A stretch of DNA of 64,000 nt from assembly GCA_021014325.1 (NCBI GenBank), contig CM037473.1, positions 6,575,501-6,639,500 on the forward strand, in the 5' to 3' direction. Positions 1-11,300 of this stretch are shown in pieces; the first letter of the stretch is position 1; every line of letters begins with the position of its first letter. The DNA is from Plazaster borealis. Lineage: Eukaryota; Echinodermata; Asteroidea; Forcipulatida; Labidiasteridae. Position numbers and translations under genes: made by a program. The notes under the pieces were generated by a model. That model had not been told where the DNA came from, ran no database searches, and saw only the letters and a list, made by a program, of their open reading frames with translations.

Positions 1-3
1 CCA

Positions 4-124
4 GGGGTCGATTTCACAAAACTCTTCCCAACTTAGGAGTAGTCCTAGGCAATGCTAAGAGATAGGACTAGTCTTACGTTTAGACCAGATGAGACTAGTC
101 TTTTCTCTTTGTGAAATCGGCCCC
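4..124. repeat. Short MITE with GGGGTCGATTTCACA ends
   Basis: About 120 bp with inverted ends (GGGGTCGATTTCACA and TGTGAAATCGGCCCC form) and an internal GACTAGTC-rich core. A second copy in opposite orientation lies at 17790-17904. Confidence 0.7.
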
Positions 125-210
125 AGTGCGTCAAGATGTGACTGCTCTATATTCCGACACCCCTATATTCTGACACCCCTATGTTCCGACAACCCCCTCA
201 TGATTTACAT

Positions 211-249
211 AGGGTTATGGTTAGGGTTAGGGTAAGGGTTAGGGTTAGG
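211..249 (+). repeat. Interstitial telomere-like repeat (TTAGGG)n
   Basis: About five TTAGGG units with one GTAAGGG variant. The animal telomere motif, far too short for a chromosome end. Confidence 0.75.
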
Positions 250-515
250 AATAGTAAAATACACCAGGGTTGTCGTCAAGACAGGGGACCAGTCTACAAA
301 CCACCGAGCAGTTTCCCCCTCCCCCCTCCCACCCCATTGTTCCATGAGACCGGTGGGCCGAGCAAGTGACTTCGCTCGGCCCACTTGCACAGGTCTCATC
401 CAAAGTCGACGAGGAAGAGACAAGTAACTGACTTCTAATGGAAGACTTTCGAACAATTCTTGCTGGTCCCCACTTCTTGCGCGCACACTGTCGTGCTCTT
501 AGTTTATTGACTTGT

Positions 516-886
516 TTAAAGGCACTGAACACGTTTGGTAATTGTCAAAGACCAGTGTTCTCACTATGGTGTATCCCAACATTTATTATGCATAAAATAA
601 CAAGCCTGTGAAAATTTGGGCTCAATTGGTCATCGAAGTTGCAAGAAAATGATGAAAGTAAAAACACCCTTTGTACAAATTTGTGTGCTTTCAGATAGGA
701 ATAAAAGGCTTCTTGCAAGAAGTTTTTATTATTTTAGTGAGAAATTTACCTCTTTCTCAAAAACTACGTTACTTCAGAGGGAGTCGTTTCTCACAATGTT
801 TTATACTATCAACAGCTCTCTGACCAAGTCAGTTGTTATGCTAATATATATTTTGAGTAATTACCAAACGTGTACAGTGCCTTTAA
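516..886. mobile_element. TTAA-flanked MITE, family I
   Basis: Element 520-882 between two TTAA copies; ends AGGCACTGAACACG and CGTGTACAGTGCCT. About 365 bp, no ORF. The TTAA plus AGG ends fit Kolobok/T2 or piggyBac-type non-autonomous elements. Other copies: 3271-3641, 14288-14602, 14689-15057, 24139-24610, 52038-52405. Confidence 0.8.
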
Positions 887-899
887 AAATGCTGTAGGC

Positions 900-1960
900 T
901 GAGGTTCGATTTTTGGACGATTTGATATGAGAATTTAAATTCAACATTTAAATAGCTATATTCTTGCAGATGCGAGAAAGTTATATGCCTATGGTATTGC
1001 ACTAAAGAAATGTGAAAATTATAATTGCTGGTCAATTAAAAAGTGAACTTTGCCCAATAACATGCCCAATAACCATGTACAAACAACTTTGCAAGATACA
1101 TATATTTTGCCCATTGTCCTTGGCATAATAAGCAAAAGCCTGCGTATGTTTTTCGTTTTGAACACAGTATCATCAGCTGTAAAAGGAAAGAGAAGGGGTG
1201 GGGGGAATAAATACAAATAAAAATACAACAAAATAAAACAATAACAAAACGGCAAAAATAGGGCCATGCAACTATAGAAGTAGAAAGAACATAATTATTT
1301 TTTTACCTCTGTGATAATGGCACTTTTTATATATTGTTTATGGTGCCTGGGCGTGAATCGGCCAATTAACGTTTTGCTTAGTGCTGGGGTGACCACGCCG
1401 GGGTGCAAATGCGAAAAAGGTTTGTTTGTTTGTTTGTTTACACACTCGAAAACCTCCCGGGTCAGAATTGACCTGAAATCCGGGTCTCATGGGGCTTGAC
1501 CCATTTCTGGCTTAGTACGACCAGGAATCTTTGTCGAAATGACCCAGAAATGGGTCAAACTGACGCAGAATCTGAGATAAATTCCCATTTTTAACCAGTT
1601 TCTGGGTCAGCCTGACCTGGGTTATAGCCTCCCTTGAACCAGGAGTCCGGGCCGCGAATTTTTTTTTTCCCAAACTTTTTTTTATCCGCATTCCGATCGA
1701 AAAAAAAAAATCAGAATCATAACAAAAAAAGGTCATCATAGCAATGTCGTTTGGAAAAAAACAAATTCGCGTCCGGGCCGCATTTTTTTTCCTGAACCTT
1801 CCAGGCAGTGTCCGTGGAGTTTAAGTTAATCAGAGCGAGGACGTCACATAATACCACTTTTTGATTTTTTCAATGGCCCTATACAAATGTACACTGTATA
1901 CTGCCCCAAAGGTTCAGGGGAAAAAAATTCGCGTCCGGGCCGCGTATGTTTTTTTTTTTA
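900..1960. other. Gene-free stretch with low-complexity and an imperfect inverted repeat
   Basis: AT-rich sequence with poly(A/T) tracts. Near 1448-1632, GGGTCAGAATTGACC and GACCCAGAAATGGGTCA form nested inverted repeats. The phrase GCGTCCGGGCCGC next to a T-run recurs around 1650, 1770, 1930 and 2246. Confidence 0.5.
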
Positions 1961-2223
1961 CACCGCAGCGAGGGGTTTTGTACTGTAACACTGTCAATTC
2001 CGTCTTGAGATAGGAGACTACGTCTAACCCTAAACCCTAACCCTCACCCTAACCCTAACCCTAACCCTCACCCTAACCCTAACCCCAATGCTCACCCTAA
2101 CCCTCACCCTAACCCTTACCCTAACCTAGCCCTAACCCTAACCCTTTGTAGGCATAAATGTTTGTAGTCTCATCTCAAGTCAGGAATTTGCAGTATAACA
2201 GTTCAAAACCCCTCGCTGCGGTG
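1961..2223. repeat. Foldback repeat enclosing a telomere-like array
   Basis: Arms of about 60 bp (1961-2021 and 2164-2223, beginning CACCGCAGCGAGGGGTTTTG and its complement) face each other around 2024-2145, an array of CCCTAA and CCCTCA units. Confidence 0.8.
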
Positions 2224-3080
2224 AACACACACACAAAAAAAAGCGTCCGGGCCAATTCTGACCTGGGAGTCGAGTGCAAACTTCTTATAAATTGGTCGGG
2301 ACTGGAACAATAATTGTGGACTTATTAAAGTGAAGTGCGAATGCAAGGTAAGGTGTTTTGATATTATTATCAAACATAAAAAATAGCAGGCGTGTACATT
2401 GAGGACAATCACACATTAAACACTAAATGACTTATGTGACGCTCGTTGGCGAAAAACTTCAAGTTTCGTGCCAGCTCCAAAGTTGGTGTTGAGCCTAAAA
2501 TGTAGCGCTCGCTTCTCCAACCTCGTCCCCATGGTTTACTTTATTTCCAACCATGTTTACAAGAGCGGTCAACCTTGTACTGCTCGACACACCATGAGGA
2601 CGAGGTTGCTCGCTTCTCCATTTCCGGGTGTTTACAAACAACCAAGATTATAGATAATTCAATTTCAAAGATCATTCGACCATATTCGACGAAGAGGAGA
2701 ATACAGGATCATTTTTAAGCATTCACGATCACCGGTAAGTATGTTTAGCCCTAGTACTACTCTATCAGAAATCGTTGTTAGGCGTAGTTCATGAATTGCA
2801 CGGTCGAATAACTGAACGGTATACCCGTATAAAAGTAGTTAGCTGGCTGGGATGGCTGCGCCACCAGCTGTCGCCTGATTTAAACACGTGTGTGTTTGTG
2901 TAGTTTTAATGTGAGTAGCTTTAGCCTTTACTGCCAATATAAAGTAGAATAGTAGAAGAGTGAAGTAGGGAATATATGTAACTATAGAATGTAAGTATAT
3001 TCGGACTATCTTTCCCTTTCTAAAAATACTCTTCAAGTTCGATAAGGATGTGTTCTACTACCACTACGTAGTACTAGATA
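2224..3080. other. Gene-free stretch
   Basis: No exon with family motifs or paired splice sites seen on either strand. Contains two similar snatches (GCTCGCTTCTCCA at about 2508 and 2607) and otherwise unique sequence. Confidence 0.4.
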
Positions 3081-3184
3081 CTAGCCCACCTTGTTGAGCT
3101 GTAATGGCTCTCTTTTAACATCGGTCTTATTATAACACTCACCATGTTAAAAGAGAGCCATTACAGCTCAACAAGGTGGGCTAG
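3081..3184. repeat. Perfect 41-bp-arm hairpin
   Basis: Arms 3081-3121 and 3144-3184 are exact reverse complements (CTAGCCCACCTTGTTG...), loop 22 bp. A transcript of either strand would form a long stable stem. Confidence 0.9.
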
Positions 3185-3191
3185 TGTTCTA

Positions 3192-3678
3192 CTAGCCCAC
3201 CTTGTTGATCTTTAATGGCTCTCTTTTAACATCGGACTCAAACACTCACCTGTTATAAGACCGATGTTAAAGGTATCGTACACGTTTGGTATTTACTCAA
3301 AATATATATTAGCATAAAAACTGAGTTGGTAACGAGCAACAGAGAGCTGTTGATAGTATAAAACATTGTGAGAAACGACTCCCTCTGAAGTAACGTAGTT
3401 TTTGAGAAAGAGGTAATTTCTCACTAAAATAATAAAAGACTTCTAGCTAGTAGAAGCCTTTTATTCCTATCTGAAAGCACACAAATTTGTACAACAAGGG
3501 TGTTTTTTCTTTCATCATTTTCTTGCAACTTCGATGACCAATTGAGCCCAAATTTTCACAGGCTTGTTGTTTTATGCATATGTTGGGATACACCAAATGA
3601 GAACACTGGTCTTTGACAATTACCAAACGTGTACGATGCCTTTAAAGAGAGCCATTACAGCTCAACAAGGTGGGCTAG
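3192..3678. repeat. Second copy of the hairpin, split by a MITE
   Basis: Starts CTAGCCCACC and ends GGTGGGCTAG like the copy at 3081, but its right arm is interrupted after GATGTTAA by a 371-bp element and resumes at AGAGAGCC. Confidence 0.85.
3267..3645. mobile_element. TTAA MITE, family I, inserted in the hairpin
   Basis: Element 3271-3641 with TTAA on both sides. The neighbouring intact hairpin supplies the unoccupied site, confirming TTAA as the target duplication. Reverse orientation relative to 516-886. Confidence 0.88.
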
Positions 3679-4080
3679 TGTTCTACTAGCCATCATTTAC
3701 ACACTGTCAGTGTCTAATAGGGAGTGTCAGTGTGTCACTGCTGAGCAGTGCTGATGAATGTATAGTAATAGTATTGTTCCCATAGGGTGGGGGGGGGTGT
3801 TTCCATGGTCATAAATTGATTGTTGTCAATGTCAGGCCACATAAGAAAATGGAATTGTTGGTCGTCCCCGTCCGACCCTACAAAACCCCACCGACCCCAT
3901 TTCTTTATTATTATTTTTTCTCATGAAAAAGGCCTTTTCAACTCCCAGATTTTTCAGAGCTGATATATTTTCAAAATCTATTAAAAGTTGGAAAAGATGT
4001 TTAAAGAAAGGTTATTCATGTGAGCAAAAACAAGAAACATTTCTTCAAATAGTTACTTAACCTATAACCTATACTTGGAA

Positions 4081-4507
4081 GTGTCGTGGCCGAGCGGTTA
4101 AGAGCACCGAATTCAAAATCTGGTGTTTCTGATCAGCAGAGTGTGGGTTCGAATCCCCAGCCGTGACACTTGTGTCCTTAAGCAAGACACTTAACCATTG
4201 CTTCGTCCTTCGGATGGGACGTAAAGCCGTTGGTCCCATGCGTTGTGTAACGCATGTAAAAGAACCCAGTGCACTTATCGAAAAGAGAAGGGGTTCGCCC
4301 CGGTGTTCCTGGTTGTGGCTGCTGAATGCGCCATAGCACCTTATAAAAAACATTATAAGGTGCTACATAATTGGGTCTCATAATTCACAACTTCAATAAC
4401 CCATCTTTCTGTTTAAAAAGTATAGGCTATAGGCCTACTAAGCGCCTTGAGTACCTTGTTTGGTAGATACGTGCACTATATAAGACTTCGATATTATTAT
4501 TATTATT
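4081..4507 (+). repeat. tRNA-headed SINE, type A
   Basis: Head GTGTCGTGGCCGAGCGGTTA with A-box, and GGTTCGAATCCC as B-box, resembling a Leu/Ser-type tRNA. Body CTTCGGATGGGACGTAAAGCC, tail (ATT)n. Other copies at 8879, 15452, 58208 and 59582. Confidence 0.85.
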
Positions 4508-5171
4508 ACTGCGTTTTAGTTTTTTGAAAATGTTGACAGAAAATGTCATCTACATGTAGGACTAGAGTTAAATGGGTTTAACAAAACAATTAAAAACATC
4601 AAAATCACACAAAAGACAAACCCTCTGTTTTACAGTGATTGTGATGATTTCTTTATTCTTTATTTCATATTTTGCCATGTCATCAAAACTAAAAAACTAA
4701 AAAAAAAAGAAGAAAAATAGCCGTATGAGATGAGTTTGTAACATAACAAACACTGGGGTTTTGGTTGTTGGAACAAAAATAGAAAATGACATGTCCTTAT
4801 ACTCAATAATGATGTTAAGTTTGGTCGTAATATAGGAACTCTTTGAACTTGCTGTTTGGACCGTAAGGCAAAAAAAAAGTGGTATCATATCTTGACTTCA
4901 ATGTCAAATGTGTAGTAAGGTACTAGACGGTACAAAGATTATGATTTTATGGCATTGTTGTTCAGGAGATTTTATTTTATTTTATTTTAGAGCTTCCTGT
5001 TTCAAAAAAAGAAAAGAAAAACAAAAGCAGGCGGCCTCAAAAAAGGAAGTGGGCGGGGACGCTAAATATGATTTCTTTTTATTTCACCTTAGTTTTATCG
5101 ACAACATTCCTAGATTAAACTCATCATTTGAAACTTGTATTTCAACTCAAACAGACCTCACCAATTTCCAG

Positions 5172-5357
5172 ATGTCTTCTAAGAATCTCCTGGTGATAGA
5201 CTGCGATGCGGGAGTTGATGACGCCCATGCGATCATGGTCGCCCTTAGTAATCTTGACGCAGAAGTACTTGCTATAACATGTGTGAAGGGAAACGTCCAT
5301 GTGGATAAGGTCTGGTACAACGTACATAGGGTGCTAGACGCGTGTGATAAGAAAGAG
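5172..5357 (+). CDS. Nucleoside hydrolase exon 1 (aa 1-62)
   Basis: Carries the metal-binding Asp cluster of the active site. Ends phase 0 at GAG|GTAAGT. The ATG directly follows a TTTCCAG that looks like a splice acceptor, so an intron may separate it from a 5' non-coding exon; I could not place that exon. Confidence 0.93.
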
Positions 5358-8300
5358 GTAAGTCGTGCCTTTTAAATTTTGTCGGCTCGATCATCTGAGC
5401 TGCCTGTCAGTGACTTTTTGTTTTATAATATTTTTTTTATGAGAGATCGCCTAACATCACAGGCCGGACAGCCACTTCAAGGTGAGGGCTTCACTTAACA
5501 GATTTGGGTTATTGACCCAAATCAACTGCCACCAGAGGCACGTTGCCACCAGTGTTGTAGCTAGGACATTTTTAGTGGTGGGCAGCTGAATTTAAATTTG
5601 GTCAGGGATTGCGAGCAGTGAGCACGTACGCAGCGTGTCACGTCCACGTGAGCAAAGGGCACGAGCAACGCTCTATGAGGTTTCAACTGGCAGCACATTT
5701 AGAAGTTCCTCTGTTATAAGGATTGTTTTCAGGGCTAAATATTAACATTCCAATTACTTATTTTGCACATTCTGTATGATTCAAGAATCACAATTTTAAA
5801 ATATAATTACAAAAATGTATTAATACAAAATAATTGTTGAATATTGAAGAAAGGTGATGCATTTGTGAAATAGAGCAGATAATAAATTATCTTGTCAGTG
5901 TCAGTGGCTGAGTGACTGTAACTTATCAATTAAGAGGGAAGCTTACCTTTACATTAATCTAACTTTGTATCTCCTGTATTTCTTTTGAGCCCACAATTTT
6001 ACTGCCTCAATATATGGAAACTCATTACAAGGGGGTCCATTGAGGGAAATGCGCATAGTTTCATTCTCAGCACTAACTGAAGCTGTATAACCAGATACAT
6101 TGCTATCATCTTCCAGTCTTTTCCATTTTCCAAAAAAAATCGTCCAGCTTACGTTGCGTGGCCATCTTAAAATTTACACGGATCTCAATCAATTTAAAAA
6201 CCAGCGCGCTGTCAACACTACAAGCTTGACAGGTGGACCAAGAACGAAGCGAACGTGTTTACATGCCTACATCCGGGATACGCGAACTGGTACACTAGAC
6301 TTTACACACCCGTCGTACTGTTGTGTGGCAACTGGCGATACTGTTTGTGTGTACATGTAATGCGTGAAATCCCCGCGAAAAACCCACGACTAGACTTGTA
6401 GTGCACTCTACGGTCCACCACAGCGCGCGCTGGTGTACACCACATGTACATACGTTCATCATGTACATGTACACGGTACCAGCGCACTGCGTCTGTATGG
6501 TGTATTGTCAGACTGTAGACGGTACGCCTACTACACTGTACTAGAGTTCGTTCGTTAAAAACGTCAGGGCACATTTCACGAAGAAAACTTCACAAGATGC
6601 AAGAGACAAGTTACGTGTGAAACACGTTTGAGTTTTTATTGCTCGAAATTCCGGCTCAAAAAAATTACAAACTACATTTAAAATTACAAAACACGAAAAA
6701 CATGACATTTTAGTCTTGCAATGTGATCAATATCGGCAGTACTTTTCATTTTTTATTAATTTTTGGGTAAATTTAGTGGTGGGCGGCAGTCTATTTTTCA
6801 GCCGAAGTGCTGGGCGGAAATTGTCAGTGCTGGGCAGGCCCGCCCACCGTGGCTACAACGCTGGTTGCCACCCTACTCCTGGGGCTGAAACTGGGTTACC
6901 CCCTTCACAGTCCGTAAGGATGTAGGCATGGGTATCATCCACTAGGATCCTGGCTGGTAGAGCACTACCTTCCCAACTTTTTACGAAGCAACTAACGGTA
7001 CCTTGCTCAAGGGCACAAGTGTCATGACCAGGATTCGACCCAACACTCTGCTCACACAAATGCACAACGATTCCATCTACACATTCACATTGTGAGTTAT
7101 TAATTCATAGAGGTCAAAGTGAAAATTAATGAATGTCCAGAAAGTGAAAACTTTTCAATTTAGGTTTTCACTCCGAAAAAGACGGTGTAAACCCACACGT
7201 ATGTACCGAGTACACTGTGCGTAAATTGTGTATCACACTGAGCACGACGCCTGTACTACTACTGTGCGTAGGTGACCGCACTCGTATCACTGTCCGCATA
7301 CAGAGGCCGTCCACGTATACATCTCACAACACGCACGCACTGCGTTTACATACACATGCAGTGCACACAGAGACTGCACATAGCTCGGGCGGCCGGGCGG
7401 GTAGCGCAATAGCGCAAAGGGAAAACAAACTAAACAAAAGCAAAGGCTAGGTTTTTCATTTTTGCAAAATCTTCACAGCGAGGAGGTGATATTGGCAAAC
7501 AAAATTGGAGAGGTGGTCACTAGAAGTAGCCCGCTGTCACAAGAAGGAGATATTTTTGTTGACGGTAACTACACGTTTTAGCCAAATTCCTGCTTATGCA
7601 AATTTCTAGGGCATGGAACTTACGTCACAGGTCCTATACAGTGCATTTCCTTTGTGTTTATGCTTAATTTTAGACAGGCCACTTTGGTTAATAAAAAGGT
7701 GTTGTTGTTTTTTTCTTGCTAGGAGAATAAAGAAAATTCCTAAGGGACTGGCTAGGGTGTGAATGAAGGGAGACGGGAATATGGTATTGAAGGGTGCGGT
7801 AGCATCAAGTGTGAGCTGTAGCTCTGAGTTTGTGATCAACAGTAGGGATAAAGTTTGGGTATAATTTCCCAGAAAGTTGGGCGATAGCCTATAGAGAAAT
7901 TTCAAGATCGAGTAGATCGTTTTGGCAACATGTTGGCCAATAGTTTTCAGCAGTAGCTGACAGTGAGAGAGTAGTGGTGATCGGTGAAGGGGGATATTGT
8001 CGAGCCCCAAGTCTCCTGTGTACAGGCTTTAGGAAGCCAGTTGAAACTGTAAGTGTAAATCTTTATTTAATTGTTTTTAAATGGCTTAGTCCTGCAGTAG
8101 AAGAGAAACTGTGTTAGTTTGCCCAAATGTTTCCCATTGTGGACATAACTATAATTTGAGATATAGTACAACGCTGGTGATTCGTATTGAGTATGTATTG
8201 TGGGGGTAGACAAAAACGCCAAATCATAGATTATGGAGTACTATGTTTGTTTTTGCGGCGGAAAAGTATTACGAAACCGACCTGGATTGTGAACTTGTCT

Positions 8301-11300
8301 GGTTAGGGGAGGAATATTATTGTATTTCATATCCCTATTTCCAGGGCTTCCTATATGGGCCGAGAGCTAACACTAGAGTGGAACGGGTGAAGTGACGAGC
8401 CCGACCTCAATATATTGGGACCGAGTGGGATCCAGAATGACCCCCATCATCAGATCAGACCTCGGCAGAGACAACACCGGACGGCCGGACGGACATACCG
8501 GGACGGTGTATTACACTCAGCTGTAACAACAGAACTTTGGTGGCGGGTAGGATTGTCTGTAATTAAACATTAAAAACCTTCCAGCTAGTCTAAACACGAA
8601 GACCACTGAGTATTCAGGATTTGGGATTAAGTTAATCCCCTCACTTATTAATGTTAGTTTGGTTTCACCGACACTGATTGTGCGTTATTTGGAGGTAGAT
8701 AGTTGTAAATAAATAATTCATTATCTGTACAATCTTTAGGAAAAGTGTATATTTTGGGTCAGTGTTAATTCAGTCTCGGACGCATTGCGCGTGAAGGCAG
8801 GGTGGCCCGGGTTTGTGACACCCGCCTTATGTTTGGATGGGGAAACACGGCTGGATGTAGTAGCAGACATAGACAACACAGGACTCCAGCTCTGGTGTTT
8901 CTGATCAGCTACTCAGAGTGTGGGTTCGAGTCCCGGTCGTGACACTTGTGTCCTTAAGCAAGACACTTAATCATTGTTGCTGCGTCCTTCGGCTGGGACG
9001 TAAAGCCGTAGGTCCCTTGTGTTGTGTAATGCACGTAAAAGAACCCAGTGCACTTATTGTAAAGAGAAGGGGTTCGCCCCGGTGTTCCTGGTTTGTTTGG
9101 CCACAGCACCGTGTAAACCATTACATGGTGCTATGTAAAGGAATGCATGTAGGTCTCATACATGTACTTCAAAAACTGTTCAAGCGCCTTGAGTACCTTA
9201 TTGGTAGATACGTGCGCTATAGAAGACCATTATTATTATACACTTGTCAACATTTTGGGACATGATTTTCATTATGGTTCTCCCTCAACAAACCTTGGTT
9301 TTTACTGACATTCAACTCCACATTTGTATCCACCTATTTTGTGAGTTATGACCTGACAAATTTAATGATCTACAATTGAATTTTTATTGATACTAAATTG
9401 GAAATCGAGACGACAGGAAAAATAATAAACGAACAATCAGAAAAAGGACAACATAAGTAATACAAAAACACCAATAATAAAGGAACTTTGTCTTCATGAT
9501 CAGTGGCGCCTTAAAATTTGAGAGAAATTTGACGTTCCAATATTTATTGTTTGTTTTGTTACACATCTAATCAGCACAATTAGTGCCAATTAACAGGATG
9601 AATAGGAAATAAGAAGAAATTTTCAGTTTTAGATGTTGAAGGAAAACCCAAATGTGGAAAACCCACACAATCAGCGTCCAATTTCATGGCCCTGCTTAAT
9701 ACGGAATTCTGCGCTTACGGTGCCTATAAAGCACATAATTCCATGGGCCGTAGGCGCATAATTCCGCGGTAAGCAGAGCCATGAAATTAGGCCCAGGTAG
9801 GGACTGAAAACCCAATCCACATGCAAAGCTCCAGTCTGAGGTGGGATTCCAACCGGGGTCCACAGAGGTGAAAGGCAGGGAAAGAAACCACTGAGCCAAC
9901 CTGATCCCCTTAAACTGAAATATTTCTTAACATTTTTATTTTACTTTTTAAACTAGATTCCAGTCTTCCAAGGAGCTGCCAGTGCTCTCCTCATACCGAC
10001 TCCAGAGGCAGAGTTCCACGGCAAAGATGGCCTCGGCGATGCTCCTCATCCTAAACTCACGATCCACCCAGATCACCACCGTTCGGAACATGCCGTTGAT
10101 ATGCTCATCTCACTGGCCAATCAACATCCAGGATTAATTTCACTGATTGCTATTGGACCAATGACAAACCTAGCTCTTGCAGAGCATTTGGATCCTGGGT
10201 TCTCGGCTAAACTGAAGGCAGTTTACATTATGGGGGGAAACATGTATGGTGAGTCATTTTGAAGAAAACAAAAACAAATTGTGATGGCCTCAAGTTTTGA
10301 CCGAAAACAATCGTTCTCAAAAGATCATTTTAGCCTTTTAAAGGCCCTGTACACTACTGTACGGCAATTAATCGAAAAACACAAATGTTCACAGATTCAC
10401 TCATAACTTACATGATTTAAAGTAAGTAATGGTAGAAAGGGTTCCTTAAAATATTTCTGCCTAAAATGCTATTGTTTCTGAGGAATGAGTAAAACAATAG
10501 TTTTTATCACGCGTGATAAAAACTCGGTGTTTGAAGAAAGAAAAAAAAGACACATAAGGTCTCTTTTCACTATTTTCTCGTGACCTTTTCTCGTGATTGA
10601 GCTCAAAACTTTCACAGGTTTGTTTGTTCATGCATATGTTGAATCACACAAAAAGTGGACACTGATTTTGAGCTGTTACCAAAAGTGTACAGTACCTTTA
10701 ACAAAAGATTCTGGTGGGGTCAAAGATTGAGTTCATCACAGTTTTTTCGCATTGATAACCACAGGTCATTTTGGTTGATAAGCACTTGCAACAGATGGTT
10801 CTGAGAGCTTGATATCTACTCTGGACCAGAGGCCAGTGATGTTAGTATTGGGTCAGTAAACTCAAGACCGGACAATTCTGGTGTTCTTGTGTTTTTCAAT
10901 CGAATAGTACTACCTCGCTGTGTAATATTTTTAACATTTAACCAACAAAAATGGTTTTTCAAATGTTGACTTTGAGTCCGGTAAAACATCTTTCAATTCT
11001 GTTGAGTATACTTACCCATAGGACAAATCTTCTCTTAGTGCTTGGTCAAATAAAAACAGTTTATATGTTGGACTGTGTACATGTAGAAGGTTTTTGTTTA
11101 AAACTAATCTATTCATCGTTTATCAGTAATTGTTCTTCCGCAATTCCACGGTTACTCACGTTACGATTTTGATGTACTTTTGAGTTTCCTCGTGCTGTAA
11201 TTGCTTTACTGAAAATGTTTATTAACTGTTATCCCTATGATAGTTAGAGTATACCTAGACCTACTTAAGAACCAAAGATGACTTCCAGAAAATGTTGTTA

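Noticed and set aside
4081..4165. tRNA gene candidate
   Set aside because: The same head plus body occurs in at least four other places with (ATT)n tails, so it is a SINE.
8110..8825. Solo LTR candidate (TGT...ACA limits, higher GC)
   Set aside because: No target duplication and no second copy in the window; not enough to claim.
8918..9265. 115-aa open frame
   Set aside because: Lies entirely in a SINE and starts within the tRNA-like head.
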